A DNA stretch of 64,000 bases, from NCBI GenBank assembly GCA_963169105.1, contig OY720642.1, positions 79,338,716 through 79,402,715 on the forward strand, given 5' to 3'. The DNA is from Ceriagrion tenellum (lineage: Eukaryota; Arthropoda; Insecta; Odonata; Coenagrionidae). Shown here one piece after another: positions 10,644 through 23,581 of the stretch. The first letter of the stretch is position 1. The number at the start of each line of letters is the position of its first letter. The position numbers and the translations under genes were made by a program. The notes under the pieces were generated by a model. That model saw only the letters and a list, made by a program, of their open reading frames with translations, was not told the DNA's origin and searched no databases.

Positions 10644-12937
10644 ACAAATCCCCCATCGCTGTAATTTTATGAGTGTAGTCTCTATAAGCATGACATAGGT
10701 TTTTGAACTATGCTATGGATTTGGTAGTGCACTAGATTTCCTTGGATGTGCTATTTCATTACATACACAGTAAGCAGAGCATTTGCGACTGAGTGATGAT
10801 AATTGTGGTGAAAACCCTCATCCATTTAGCTGCAGATAAATCTAATCGAACGACTCTGGGCTATGGTCATTTGTTGGTACTCAATTGGCATAAAGAAATC
10901 TCTAAATGACCCCTCTTCCCTGGATTGGTTTCTTTTTTCAAATATCTGATGCAAAAATCCAAATCATATCTAACCGATCTTTGGATTTAGACTCTTCCTG
11001 GGACTAATTGCTTTGGTGGAATGTTTTAAACTCATTTGCATAGGGTTTATAGAATTCACTTCACTCGAGGCATTTAGTACTTGATTAAATACTTAAAACC
11101 TGATGCAATATTGTTCGGCAAAACCTGTATATTTGTGTAAATCGAAATTCAGCTGTCATAAGTATGTCTGCAACTGCGTTATCTGAGATCGGTTGAGTGG
11201 AAAAAATATTCAACATAGAGCTTGCTACCAATTTTTCCTTCCGCGAATATCATATCATTAGTAAAATGTGCTGGGATTCGTAAAAACACTCATAATTTCG
11301 TCTACGTCAGTCCATTGTATCACAGCTTTAACAGATGTGGAAAGCCTTCGAAAAGAAACGTGGGGGGTTAGAAAGCATCACACACGTCGGCACCGTTGAT
11401 AGCGCGTAACATAGCTGTTACTGTAGCTAACGCGTTCAGCTTTGCCATTGCTGTTTGCACATTCCCTCGTGGATTCTGTTCATCCAATCAATGCTCATCT
11501 TGGCTTGATTGGCATACGTCCGATAGGAAGTCATGCGAACTGCCCAAGGCGATTGTATTCCAGAACGCTTATCGGGAACTGATCAGCTATGGTTCATGAA
11601 ATGAAAACATTAACCTATAACCATATCTGTCCTTCACATATCTGTCCTATGTAGCTGTAGTTTATGTATTTGTTTTATAGATTAATGTAGTAGTTTACGT
11701 AGCAGTTGTAGAATACATATAGTGCAGTGCATGTTTATTAACTTAAAATGTTTACAGACCGCAGAATATTTCCAACTTTAACAGGAACGGGCTTCGATGG
11801 CTATGCATAACCTTCAGGTGATTAAATAAGTATCTCATTCCCTTATATTCTACGAGTAGAGGGAAAGGGGAAACATTTGTGCGAGAGGACGCATTCGAGA
11901 GATGGGGAGGGTTATAGAATGGCTGATGGGATAGGGGAATTATGAGGAAGCAAGCATTCATTTAAAAGATTAGCATCTGGGTCACCACATCTTTTTAAAA
12001 TTTTGAACTGGTCTAAAGTATTTAGCTCTCGTCGATAATTTGTTACATGCAGCAAATTCACTTTAAAATCAATACTATGGTTACAGGTAAAAAAATGTTT
12101 GGTAAAGTTGCCCTCTCCGTCATGCTTGTTCTTAAAAGCACTGAGCCGTTCTTTTGTCCCTTGTCCGAAAGCGTCTCGATGTCACTCCCTGCCAAGCACC
12201 CGTGAGGTGGCTTGTAGAGAAATACATACATGTAGATGTAAAATATATATATTATTCTGGATAAATCCAAAAACAAGTTGAAATTCCAGGAAATATGGTG
12301 TGATAATTCTTGGAATCGGTTTGAATTATTTTGAGTTATACGAAATCAGGCTGAGGTCGCTCGGAGGAAGGAAGGTTAGGTGTAGAAAAAACTAGGGCAA
12401 TGGATTGACACATTTATGCTATTTACACACTCTTACTCACGACAGTATATCACGATGTTGAATGCCTAGAGTCCGCGTCCCATTTCCCTCTCCACACTTA
12501 TACTCGTTACCATTGTACTCAAAGCCCATTGGCCGTTGATGCCGTCATCGTCCCACTCTTACTAGGGTGCATAGCCTACTTCATCTTACATTATCAAGCA
12601 GGAGAGCGCTAGGCGGCCGCGATCGGTTGGAATGTGTCCGGGAAAGAGAAACTGCAAATTATGTGAAAGGGTGGAGAAGCTTCGAGGCGTAGGCGAGAAC
12701 GACGCATATAGAAAATTACTGGCAGCCTCTTACCTTAACAACTTATCAAATGGTAAGACGAAATGAATTTTTTTATGTGAAAAACATTATCCGATTGGAA
12801 GCCATTCTAGGAAAACTTTTCATCTGTAAGTGACTAGATAATGCAAGTCGGATGCAGAATTTATGGTGGTTAGTCAATTATGTTGTAACAACGAAAGATA
12901 GAGCCTATATATAGAAGTCAGCATTTCCACCTACTGC
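10644..12937. other. no gene recognised
   Basis: No coding, RNA or element signature. Small palindromic segment at 11400-11435 (CGCGTAACATAGC mirrored by GCTAACGCG). A purine-rich run at 11830-11940 creates a short antisense frame. Confidence 0.4.
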
Positions 12938-13210
12938 AAACTAATGAGACTCCAATGGGCAGGGCATGTCCTGCGGATGCCGGAGGCGAGGGCAGCTAAC
13001 AGAGGGTTCACTGGGCAGATGTGAGGGAAGAGACCAGTGGGAAAAATCCCACAGCTCGGTGGGAATATAACGTCAGCAAGGATACACATGAACTGCTTAG
13101 GGTGAGGAATTGGAAAAGAGTGGCAGAAGATAGAGAGGATTGGAGGAAGGATATGGAGGCGGCCTAGGCCCGATATGGGCTGTAGCGCCTGCGAAGAAGA
13201 AGCAGTACAA
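12938..13210 (+). mobile_element. RTE-like retrotransposon 3' end
   Basis: Plus-strand pseudogene of the C-terminus of an endonuclease-reverse transcriptase. The first block reads KLMRLQWAGHVLRMPEAR and continues to GKRPVGK with one in-frame TGA; after a frameshift near 13045 the frame continues RWEYNVSKDTHELLRVRNW, then KRVAEDREDWRKDMEAA and a TAG at 13165. The order RLRWAGHV-RM, RGRP-like, RWxxxVxxD, NW, AxDRxxWR is the signature of the non-LTR C-terminus next to the 3' UTR. After the stop comes a purine-rich GAAGAAGAAGCAG, a plausible 3' UTR remnant ending near 13210. The endonuclease and catalytic reverse transcriptase parts are missing: 5' truncated and dead. Confidence 0.85.
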
Positions 13211-14106
13211 TTATGACGGCTTGAACGCAAGTTTACAATGTTACACTTTCACCCTGCTCCTTCTGGAGGGCTGTAAATTTCCCTGGGCAAAGGCAGATTT
13301 TTCTTCTGATCCTCGATGGATTGATAAACGTGTGGAATATCAATTCTTTGCCTATTGCATATGCAAAGGAGACATTAGCTCGGCACGATAACGTGTATTA
13401 TCGGTAACCGTTGTGCTCGATGGTCTCTATCATCACGATTTCTATGTTTCCCTAAGCCCAATTTGTCGCAGACGATTAAAGTTAATGAACCACTCAGCTG
13501 TTAATATTTTTGAAGTTAAACGTAATAAAATTTATTCGAACCCGTTATGCCATGCCTTAAAATATCTCTCGTGGAATTTGGTCTCCATCTGTGCTTACTG
13601 CATTACTTTAATTAATTTCGTTGCATTTTACTCGCGCTTCGGTTTTAAAAACCACACGATGGTGACTTGAAATGGAGGATTTATTCCAAGCTTGAATCTT
13701 GATAGGATTCGCCTAGTTTTCTGCCAAGATTTGATGGTAGAGCAAACAGAAACTTATTTCTATCCTCGAATATCCTGTCCTAGCCTCCTGTATTATATTC
13801 TAATGCGTATTTCAACGTCCGAGCATCACCCTCGGGTGTTACCTCAGGTACCAATTGGTAAATCACAGCTTCAAGATTGGAATGTTTTTTCCGACAAACC
13901 CTCCCCCACCTCCTTCTTTTCCAGAACACCAGATAAAGGCTGACATTTTCAAGCTGCAACTACACTTGAGGATGACGTATAGATATTTAAATGCATTATA
14001 TAATAAAAAAATATAGTTGAAAAGGTGAATATTTTATCGAATTCCATGCGCAATTATGGTTTTCCGTGTTCAGAAGGCAAAAATAAATTCAAATTTTCCC
14101 TTGCAG
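13211..14106. other. no gene recognised
   Basis: Several consecutive open frames of about 83 codons on the plus strand (13140-13943) have no recognised motif and mixed composition. Nothing else seen. Confidence 0.35.
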
Positions 14107-14435
14107 CAACGATAATGGATTTATCACGGAGACCATTCACGCGTTGTTACGGTGAATTTTGTGCCGCGGAAATTTCCAATAGAATACAATATCCATGTTT
14201 TCGCAGTATCTCTTCGCAAGTTTCCAGCGGTCGGGTTAGTGGGACTAGTGGAGGAATAGTTTTGGAAACTGATGGCTTGTGCTCGTATCCAGGTGGTGGC
14301 GGAGATTTTTTAGGAGAATATATGACTTTGCTTTTGTCTTACATGGAGAGCTCTTCATGTGTTACATCCTGTCAAACCGGGTGGGGCGAAGTACCAAGAG
14401 CGAGCAATCCTCAGTATCCAATTTTGTTAAAACAG
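14107..14435 (+). CDS. candidate coding exon, Gly/Ser-rich, unknown protein
   Basis: A 329-nt block opens after a strong acceptor (AAATTTTCCCTTGCAG ending at 14106) and closes at a good donor (AAACAG then GTGAAT at 14436). One frame is open through the whole block (two bases plus 109 codons, phase 1 in and phase 0 out), and the block is clearly richer in G and C than its flanks. The peptide has MDLSRRPFTRCYGEF near the start, a Ser/Gly-rich middle (SSQVSSGRVSGTSGG, then SYPGGGGDF) and a Cys-containing end. The open frame extends upstream to 14025, so an unspliced reading of 141 codons is also possible. I do not recognise the protein. An ATG at 14115 could make it a first coding exon. Confidence 0.3.
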
Positions 14436-15453
14436 GTGAATTTTGTGTGAACCTTAAATTTGAGGATCAATGGGCACTGAATTTTTTAATCAAATTTTAT
14501 GCTCATTAAAGTGTCAGTTTTAGGAAACATTTTGTGGATAGCACAAAAATTTTCTTTGTGTACATGTGCGAAGATGGTTTTCTAGTACTGACAGCAAAAA
14601 CATTTTTTGCAATCATTCACCTCCGTAATCATATAAACCATTCGTCTGGGGAGTCTTCAATGAATGTAATGCTATCTCAAACCATTACGTTGTTCTCCAG
14701 TTGACTTCCCTTTGCATTTCTTTCCCAGATATATAACATTTTTCTGAGCTTTAAATTTAATAATGAGGATGTCATTATGCTAATGGCACGTCTTTTTCGA
14801 TAAGTTTTCCGTGAGAGTCAAATACATTGAATTTACTCAAATACTTGGTGTTCATTTAGATAGGTAATGAAAATCTTTTTTTAAATTGTAGATTCCTAGC
14901 CCTTTTAATGTTATGACTCTGTGTAAGGATGCATCTACCATAGAAATCCACAGCATTGTGGATTGCCATAAATTATCAAAGAGTAAGATTTTTATTGGCT
15001 AAATCCTCAATTCCAATACACTTCTAAAAAGGATTTCCAACCTTAAAAACCATGCATTTGACCTTATATTTTCATTCTTATGGTGGTTTTTCAGCTCTTA
15101 TTGTCGCAATTGGGATAAATTCAATACTTCTCTCCACACCTCCATGTATTTTTGTGGTAATCTATCTATAAACGACCTACCACATCAACGATCTCCTGTG
15201 GTAAATGATCGGTCTTCAACCCTCTTCACTTAATATCTCCTTTCATCCATTCAAAATTTCCACCTCTCCTTATCGTTTGCTGCCACTCCCCTTCTGCTTC
15301 ACCCACACACACATACTTAACCCTCAATCTCCTTTACTCACCTCCTCTCCCTTTAGCATTTGACTTTATTTATATCATCGTTAAGCTCCGATTCACGCAT
15401 CCTGACTCTCCGATGACACGCTTTGACGTAATAATTGGTAGTTCGTCTACGTT
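14436..15453. other. no gene recognised
   Basis: AT-rich with a C/T-rich run at 15220-15360. Nothing recognised. Confidence 0.4.
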
Positions 15454-15632
15454 GTCGACCCAAGTAGCGACAGGGTAAAGTTCTTGCCTACTAACCCAGG
15501 TTCGCGGTTTCGAATCTCTCCTGGGTGAATTTTTCTTCATCCAGGACATGGTTATTTGTGGACTTAAAATGAGTTTTATGTAGGAGAGGGCTCGGCAGTC
15601 TTAATATAGCTTAATAAAGACTGCATTTTTTA
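15454..15632 (+). mobile_element. tRNA-derived SINE, family A, plus strand
   Basis: A tRNA-like head contains GGGTAAAGTTCTTGCCTACT, the B-box-like GGTTTCGAATC at 15506-15516 and CTCCTGGGTGAA. The body has TCCAGGACATGG followed by TTATTTGTGG. The same order (GTAAAGTCCTCGCCT, B box, GCCTGGGTAA, CCAGGACATGGG, TTTTTGTG) occurs in the minus-strand copy at 17398-17582, so the two are members of one family. The copy is diverged, with B-box changes that probably impair polymerase III transcription. Confidence 0.75.
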
Positions 15633-17397
15633 AATTATAATTCTCTATCAAGAAGTTAGGTCACAGTAAAGATATTTTCCTGAGGTAATATTAAGTTGTG
15701 GGTGCTGTGTCATAGTTTTAAGGACCGATTTGCTAGTAGTTTTGAAATAGTATTTCATTTGGTTTCACAGAGCGCCTAGAGCTATTGTGAACTGTAAAAA
15801 ATTTAAAAACTGTATTGCATTGCAAAGGTAAATAAAATCTGCTGTGATGTGCTTAGATAGTTTTTATTATTCTTTTTCTTCATTATAACGCTTTTGCGTC
15901 ATTGATTGCAGTGTTTAAGCACAATAGATGCTTATTTTTTTAAATATTGACATCATCCTCATATCTTTCAAAACTTTCTCTATATTAAATTAACTGTACA
16001 TTAAGTTCTCCTTTCCAAACTTACAAGTTCAAGCAAAAATAACTCCTCTTCCTCCTAAAAATAAAACGATGAAATTAAGCGCTCTTGTTTGATGATTACG
16101 GCCTAAATACTTTAAAACTTGAATTTAATGGTTCAAAAGTAAAAGAAGGAAAATTTATATTATTAGTAAAGAAAAAGTAAAGATCCAGGGTTGCCGCTAT
16201 TCCGGAATGATCCTTAATGGAATATTTTTGAAGATGGTGTCAATGGCCAATTGTGCTCCAAGAAAGTGGCGGCGTTTTTAGGTCAGCCAGGGAGCCGGGA
16301 ACTATTTTCTTTTGAAGTCCTTGAGAATTATTCCAGCCAGTTCAATTTGAGTGTGAGGCCGTTGGAATCCAGAGCCTCGTTTAAGGAACGACTCAACGTA
16401 TGGAAATAGAGTACTGGTGAAGGGCGAAGGAGAATGGAATTGGGAAATTTCTCGCCTCCGTAGTGCAGCGTTTACTGTTCTGCGCGCGGATGTAGTACCT
16501 CAGTGTTATTTTATTCTGTGGTAAAGCACGTATTCTCGCTGCAGTCAACCTTCTCCGTTCCTCGTGATTGAAATGACTATCGGGAGAACAGATGAGCGTC
16601 CGCGATGCTTCAGATTATTGACAATTGCCGGCAAATGTTACTTGAAAACGTTTATCCGACGACTATTTTATAGAATGGCAAAGGACTCACTTATTTATGA
16701 CAAGCTACCATCTGCAGTATTACTTTTTATGGCTTTTATCAATTGCTATTTTGATCAAGGTATCGAGCACATTAATTTATCTCAGCATTTCCACCAACTC
16801 ATAATATTCCCAAGCTTCAATTGTGGTATCTTCCTCGAGGTTTTGCTGGAAAACTTTTAATATTCCCAGGCAAATATTTATTTATTAAAACTCCAAAAAC
16901 AGCAACTTAGGCATTTACATCTGGTTCAATAAACAATACATTAAAACAACAGTAAAAGCTAAAACAAAAATATTCAAAATATACAAAATGCAAGTATGAG
17001 ATGAGGATGTCATGAAGTTACGCATTACGTTCCGTGATGAGAAAAGGTCAATGGTAGGGTGACTATTAGTTAGGGCATTGAATGATGATGGTGGTAGATT
17101 AGTGATTGTTACCGAAATGGAGATACGAAATTTAGGTGTATGTAACAGATTCACATTTCGGGTGGTGGGGGATGGGAGTGAAAAGTAGGAAAGAAGATCC
17201 GAAGGACCCGTTCGTGACAGTGTGTAGGAATTTAAGGTCTGAAGTCAGCCGGCGATGGGATAGGTAAGATAGGCCAAGAGATAACAGGATTTCTTCACGT
17301 GAGCTATGTCTAAGGGAGGGCACGAGATGACGGATTATTGCTAAAAAGAAATAAAGTGGGTGGTTGAGTTCAAGCATGAGAATCGCTTTTTCTTTGT
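15633..17397. other. no gene recognised
   Basis: A 98-codon plus-strand frame at 16564-16860 has no recognised motif. A G-rich run at 17160-17330 gives short antisense frames. Nothing else seen. Confidence 0.4.
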
Positions 17398-17582
17398 AAT
17401 AATAATAATAATAATAATTTCTTTAACACGTACAGGTTTCCCAAATTACAAGTGTTTTAATATATCATTACATGAACACAAAAACCCATGTCCTGGGCAT
17501 TGAATAATCTTACCCAGGCGGGACTCGAACCCGCGACCCTCGGGTTAGAAGGCGAGGACTTTACCCCGCCGACACCGGGGCC
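17398..17582 (-). mobile_element. tRNA-derived SINE, family A, minus strand, ATT tail
   Basis: On the minus strand the head begins GGCCCCGGTGTCGGCGGGG, then GTAAAGTCCTCGCCTTCTAA, an intact B box GGTTCGAGTCC (plus-strand 17521-17531) and GCCTGGGTAAG, so the 5' CCCCGGT and 3' GCCTGGG can nearly pair as in a tRNA acceptor stem. The body has CCCAGGACATGGG, and the element ends in an (ATT)7-like simple repeat at 17398-17419. About 185 bp in all. It is the best preserved SINE here. The body and the short-repeat tail make a functional tRNA gene unlikely. Confidence 0.85.
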
Positions 17583-19005
17583 GACATTCTGTCCGGTAAT
17601 TTTACTAAATTTAAAAGCCTGTGGTCGAAATTTTGGCCCTCTAGAAACATCTCTTTAAGGACAATTTTCCGGAAAGTCTATTGCGCCCAAAAGAATTGTA
17701 ACTGCTCATCAGAAATCCAGTATTATAGTTAGTTTGTGGGTCTGGAATGACTATGATTACCATAATCTGCTCATATCATATTTCCCGCGGTAATGGCATT
17801 TTTGGCAGCGTCCTTCTGCTGCATACTGGGTGGGCATCGAATTTAGATCTTAATGTATTTTATAGCCGCTTACCATGTAAATCGAGAAATCACATTGCCT
17901 CTTTGTCGTGCACCGTACGTTATCTTCGTCGTCGAAATTAGTATTTAATCCATTGATTGCCCTCTGCTGTTCAAATTCCTCCCGATTCCTCTTATTCCTT
18001 TGGTCCATTGTAACTTTCGATGCGTCTTTCAAGCTTTTTCTTGGAAGGCCTGCCTTTGTCTACTAATTTCTTTTCCTCTTTTGCTTTTTTTATGAATTTT
18101 TGAAATGAAACCGTTTTCAAAATCAAATTAAAATTAACGGAAAAATATTTATGTCTCAGTTTGTAAACTTTGATTTCATTAACTAAGTTACAGTCAAGAC
18201 AAAATGAAGACCCGAGAAATGAGACCGATGTTTCAAGTTACCTTGGCTAAAAATAATGGTCTTCGTTAAAAACTTTCGCATCGCTGGCCAAGCATGACAA
18301 CGCGTCTTTTAGCTGTGACGTACTTTTAAAATGACGAAGCCAAAGCTAGTGGGTAAATGACTTTCTTCTACAGCTTTTTGCTCTGTAATAATCTTCAGGA
18401 CTTCGTCTCCGACGCCTGAAGACGTGAAAACTAAAACCCGTCATCATGAGCTAATGAAAAACTATGCTTTGATAGTCTAGGGGAAGAAGTTGTAGTGGAA
18501 GATGGGGGAAGGATCTGTGTTAAAAAATGGAAAGTTAATGCTATCGTAATCCTTCACCGCTCCTTTTTATGAATAAGACGTACTGGTCGTAAAGTTTTGT
18601 TAATGAAGCTCATTACCGAGTTTCTCAAAATGCATTTTTTCCGAACATAATTAATAAAATATTAGTTTTTAAATGAGAATAAGAACCCTAACTCATCTTA
18701 AAATGAACTACTCTAAGTTTGGCTTCAATCAAGATATCCACGGATCAATATTGGACTAAAAACCTGAAAGAAAATGGGGACTTTTCATGTGAAATACTGT
18801 CGAATCAGGTGGTCTCTCTGTGGTGAATCCAATGCTTTGGTTCATTTTATCTTTGGTAGAATCGATACAGTATTTCTAAGAAATTTTTGACCGATTCATC
18901 GCGAAAGATAATGGCTAATGGATAAATAAAAATAATGGATAATACTTTGTTCAACGAAGACAGCTGTATATTTGTAGTTGCTCAAGGGTGCTTGTTCCTA
19001 GTCTC
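17583..19005. other. no gene recognised
   Basis: No feature supported; AT-rich with unremarkable short frames. Confidence 0.4.
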
Positions 19006-19065
19006 GAGAATCGAACCGAGCGTGCTGAAGCGATAGGATTTGGAGAGTGGTTGTCGCTGGACGAG
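18995..19065 (-). mobile_element. possible tRNA-like SINE head
   Basis: The minus strand has GGTTCGATTCTCGAGAC (plus 19003-19017), a good B-box match inside a more GC-rich stretch, about 30 bases downstream of CGACAACCACTCTCC. No convincing A box, body or tail, so this may be a decayed SINE or chance. Confidence 0.25.
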
Positions 19066-20989
19066 TTTGATTTTTTCTGCCTCGGAGGCGGTCTTTACCT
19101 AGCCGAAATGAAAATTAGCTTTTGTCTCCTCATAGCTTACGAGAACTGACATATGCACCGAACCAGAGAACCTCTTTGACTACGTGATTCCCCAGGAAGA
19201 GGTAAACTGCTAGAGGGAAGTGTATAGGCTTAATAGGGAAGTTTGCCCACGAACCGCAGGTTGTTCTTGAGGGATAATACTGAGGGGATGTAGAGGGTTC
19301 ATTATGGAAGAGGAGCCAGTATAACAGCTTTGTGGAAACTTTTTGTGTTTGTAAGAATAAATTTAAAATCCTCCCCTCTAGAAAATACACTCTAGAAAAT
19401 ATAGTCGAATAAGAAATAACTTAATTGACATTCTAAAATCCAACTATTGACGCGGAAACAAAAATTCTCTCATCTCAAATTTTGGGGAAACTAAAGGAGA
19501 CATCTAAGTCTATCCCCCTGTGTCGGAACTGCCAAGAGCGCTGAGCTCGATTACGCCGGTCTTAGATACTCACGAAGTTCTACTTAATGCACAGAAGGCA
19601 CCATAACCCGTTGCATTTGAAGTCACGATTAGCTAAGATACACCAAGGTCTTAGAGACGCAGCTAACTACTTGGACGCAAATAAATTACTATTCCGTGCG
19701 AGTGTACAAGTGAACTTTCTTCAGTGCAATGTATCTCCTCATCTAATCCTGACGCGAAGCACTGTGCTCTGAGAAACTTTGTCCCACAGCAACTGGAAAA
19801 TGGGATCCTTATGTTCTAGTTGTATTTACACGAAGTTTAATCTTATTATTGGAACAACTAACGCACATTCAATCAATACTTGCATGTATCTTATTGTTCT
19901 CTCGGCGGCAACCAAGTAAAAATGGAATTATTAACAATAAGTTGTGATGACCTGAAAATGTGTCTTTTAACATTATTGGAACATTATAAAGGACCTAAGC
20001 CCGAGTGCTCTTGCTCTCGTCTGCAAATGGCAGACAGTATTTGCACGATGACTTTAGCATGCGAAATACATTTACGTGAAATACTAACGCTACTACGAAA
20101 AACATGAATTATAATACACTCCATAGTATTAGAATGCTTTAAGTTATAACATTTTTAAAAAATTCTTCCCCATAATATTATAAGTTCTTTATTTTCTTGC
20201 TAACTAGCTATTTAACTGTTATACATGCAAGATATTTAACGTTTTCACCGTAAAGGAGCAAATTCAATTAACTAGGTGCCCACCTTTAGCTTGTCACCTT
20301 TGAGGCTTATGCATAAGGGGTAGAGTTGACTATTCCATCGAAAGTGTAGTCGTATAATAACTGTATAATAATTGTCCTCTGATGTATTGTTTAATTGCGT
20401 GAACAAAGTAGATTTATTGATAAGGTTGAGGGTTAAATGTGTCTCATATTTTTCTAAACTCGTCCAAATATAACTCTTCCTCTTGCCTCTCTCTCACTGT
20501 TTGTCGTCACATTCATGTCACCCATTTTATATTTTAAACATAATTTTACTTTTTCAACATAATTGTATTTAAGTATTGAAACGCATCTTCTCTCAAAAAT
20601 TTACTCATATCTAATGCGGTTTATGCATCCATCAGTGTAGTGCGGAAGTAAATTAAAAGACCCTTTCTGATGCAAATGCATCTTCTCTCGGAAAATCTGA
20701 AGGAAAAAACGAAAATCTTTTTTTCGCTCACAAGCGGTATAGATCACTTTTTTTCTCATACCCTTTCCCCAGCTTCCCGAAGGCGGAGTTCTACACGGGA
20801 AACCAGAGAAAGATAAAGAAAAGCCTTAAGTGAAGTGGTATGAGTCAAGGGGAAAGAAAGGTTTCTTGGCTGGTTGGGAGGAGGTCTGCAGTTGCAAAAG
20901 TACCCTCATAGAGCCCAGCGTGTGATGGATCAGGACCCTCGCTCCTTCCACTTCTTCCTCAGGCTAATGTGCTTAAGTATTCTGGGTAT
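19066..20989. other. no gene recognised
   Basis: Short open frames at 19587-19772 and 19880-20107 (plus) and 19130-19390 (minus) have no recognised motif or splice context. Confidence 0.4.
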
Positions 20990-21115
20990 GGGGCGGGACG
21001 GGGTCGCCGGAGGCCGACGCAGGTTTCCGGGGGAAGATTGATGTCTCATTTCCCGAGGGCAAAAGCCCCATTCGCGAGACCCTGAAAAGATCCCCTCCGA
21101 AACAGCGGCGCGGTG
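20990..21115. other. CpG-dense patch
   Basis: About 14 CpG dinucleotides by hand count in roughly 125 bp, inside AT-rich sequence, with GGGGCGGGACGGGG, GGAGGCCGACGC and CAGCGGCGCGG. Such patches mark promoters or non-coding first exons in some arthropods, but no core promoter motif or open exon is visible, and an old GC-rich insertion is equally possible. Confidence 0.4.
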
Positions 21116-23581
21116 TGTTTGGGTGGGAAACTTGTTAAGACCAGCGAAAATGTCGTCTACACCGGGCCCTCATTTGAAAAAAAATCCTTTCCGTTATCAG
21201 AGCATTCATTCGTAATATTTAAACCGTTTAAGCCGCTGGAATGCCCTATTACCAGTTGTTGGAAGATTTTTATTGTGTGCAGCGGCTGTTTTTGTAAGGT
21301 CTGCGTTATTCTGTAGTAAAGTTTAAAGTTATAAATATTAAATAAATAAGAATATACTTAACCACATCTACATTTTGGATCTAATAACTATTACTAACTA
21401 TCTTAACACTTGTCGATAATATTATGTTTCTATCCTTAGACATAAAACTCAGAAGAAGTTTATATCGTTTGGTGCTATATTTATACTGCTTGTGACTAAT
21501 TCAGGCTGTGATTTCAGTGCTATATTCTCTGTTTAATCGCCATTGGAGAAGTTGATCTTCCTGATGTGTATGACAATGGCTGTTGTTTGAGTTTTTGCTA
21601 AAAACTATTATAGATTATTACACAGTCATCTCAACTTCGATACCACTCTTTTAAACAGCCCGTTGTTGTTAAAATAGTTGGGTCCAACCGTGATCTCTTA
21701 AATTCCTTCTGCCTCCGAATTTAACGTAGCCTTGATTGCCGAGTTGAAAAATACAATATTTTTCCGTAAATATAGAATTGTTTAGGGGACATCAAAGATT
21801 TGAACAGTTAACTAAGCCGTTTTATCATTAGCAATGCGCTTTCATTGAAGTAACTGATTATTTTCTCGTATTGCGAAGGATTCTATCGGCAAAATCGTTT
21901 TCTTATTCTTTTAATGACATTGTTGCTTGCAGCTTCATTTAAAATGCTGACGATTTTTTAGAAATGTTTGAAATGGACGAGATCGTGGAACACACTCGTG
22001 GTATTCACTTAAGGCGGTCTCCGTCTCTTGATCAGGAGAGAGTCTTTTTCTTAGTGATTTCATTGTTATGTTTGCAAATCGTGATTATATCAAAGACGGC
22101 TCTATACCCAAAAATATACATTCATATTTCCGCGTCGTGACTTCGACGCTTACTTAAATGTGATGTATTTCATATTTTTTAAACTTTTTTGTGTAAATAT
22201 GATTTTGTGCTTAGAGAAATGAAATGTGGTATATTTAATTTTTTTTTCTTTTAACCATGCATGTAAAATTCTAAACATCGATTTATGGGTGGTCTTTATT
22301 TAACCTATTGTCAAAAACTATGTTCCTAACCATCGAGACGGTCGTTTAGACCAAAGTATTTAGATGCGCATGTATTTTGATACATTCCCCTAATTTTTTG
22401 TAATTATACTATATCTGGCGGATTTTTCCAATTATTTAAGAGCTTCCACTAACTGCTAGAGGTATTATCTGTGAGAGGGCTTACGATCCCTAACTTCGCT
22501 GCAGACTTGTTGACGTGACCATACCTTACCGTATTCCTGGTTTCTACCTGTTGACCTGCCACTTTTAACTCGTAGCAATTGTCATCTAGTAATGGAATCT
22601 TAGCTGAAGGGGTCATTCGATCGTGCAAGCCTTCCAACGCATCAAAGTGGTAATCCAAAGGAGTAATGTACCGAATGAACGTAATTGTCCGATTATTTCA
22701 ACGTGTGTCCTAATGCGTGTTTAACATATATCGCCGAATTTGGTCATCTATCACCTCTCTCTGCTTCCCTCTCGCCTGGTTTGTCATCTGTTTCCATGAC
22801 TTATGAAATTTCCTTGCTAACGCCTCTCTTTGCATTCCTCTTTTCTTTTTTTCTAGAGCCTTTACATTTAGCCCTCTACCAGTCCGTTCACTCCGTGTCG
22901 CGTTGCTGTCGCAATGCGAAAACGGGAAACACCTTCATCCCATTCCCACGAGCGATCTCTCTCAAGGAACACTCGTCACCTCTCTTATCAACGCCTTTCC
23001 CTTTTTTCCTATTCATCTCTTCTCGCCATCTTTCTCTCATCTTCTACTTCATATCTTCTGATGCTCCCTTCTCTCCTCTTTGAACTCTTCATTCGTATTC
23101 ACACTTGGTTTGACTAAAGTCAGTTTGTCCGGTGTACTTTTGAAAGCAGTTAATACTTCTGTACGAGTACCCGTCAATGTGATTATACATGTAAATGAAA
23201 TCGGGAATACTGTTTAACACAAGAGCATGCTTTTTGTTATATTGAAAGAACAATTAAAGATTTCAGTCGTCAACAGCCGAAAGGACTGTTATTTTGACTA
23301 CTGAGTGCTGGGTTAACATCCCTGGCTTCAGGCAGTGATGTTTAGTCGTTGTGAGGAATCCTAATCTTTATTTAAAATATATGCAGTGAGATATAGTTTT
23401 TTGCAATTTGGTTCGTCGAGTTAAAAAATGTCAATGCCTAGTTGTCTTTGTACGTGGTAATTCCGGCGCTGGGTTTGTTTCCACTTACTTTTCAATTGCC
23501 ACATGCTTCATCACTTATCTGAGTACCATTAATGAGGTGAATTACCATGGCTCTCCTTCATCGTTGGTTGTTCAATCCTAA
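21116..23581. other. no gene recognised; C/T-rich block
   Basis: Featureless except a C/T-rich block at 22720-23085 with overlapping frames of 132 and 67 codons rich in Leu, Ser and Phe. Antisense reading gives no recognisable protein. Confidence 0.4.

Noticed and set aside
17510..17582. Functional tRNA gene on the minus strand
   Set aside because: The head is tRNA-like with a good B box, but the anticodon stem-loop does not fold to the standard seven-base loop and it continues into a SINE body with an ATT tail.
22685..23117. 132-codon and 67-codon Ser/Leu-rich frames
   Set aside because: The DNA is a C/T-rich low-complexity stretch; both overlapping frames are open for compositional reasons and no motif or splice context is present.
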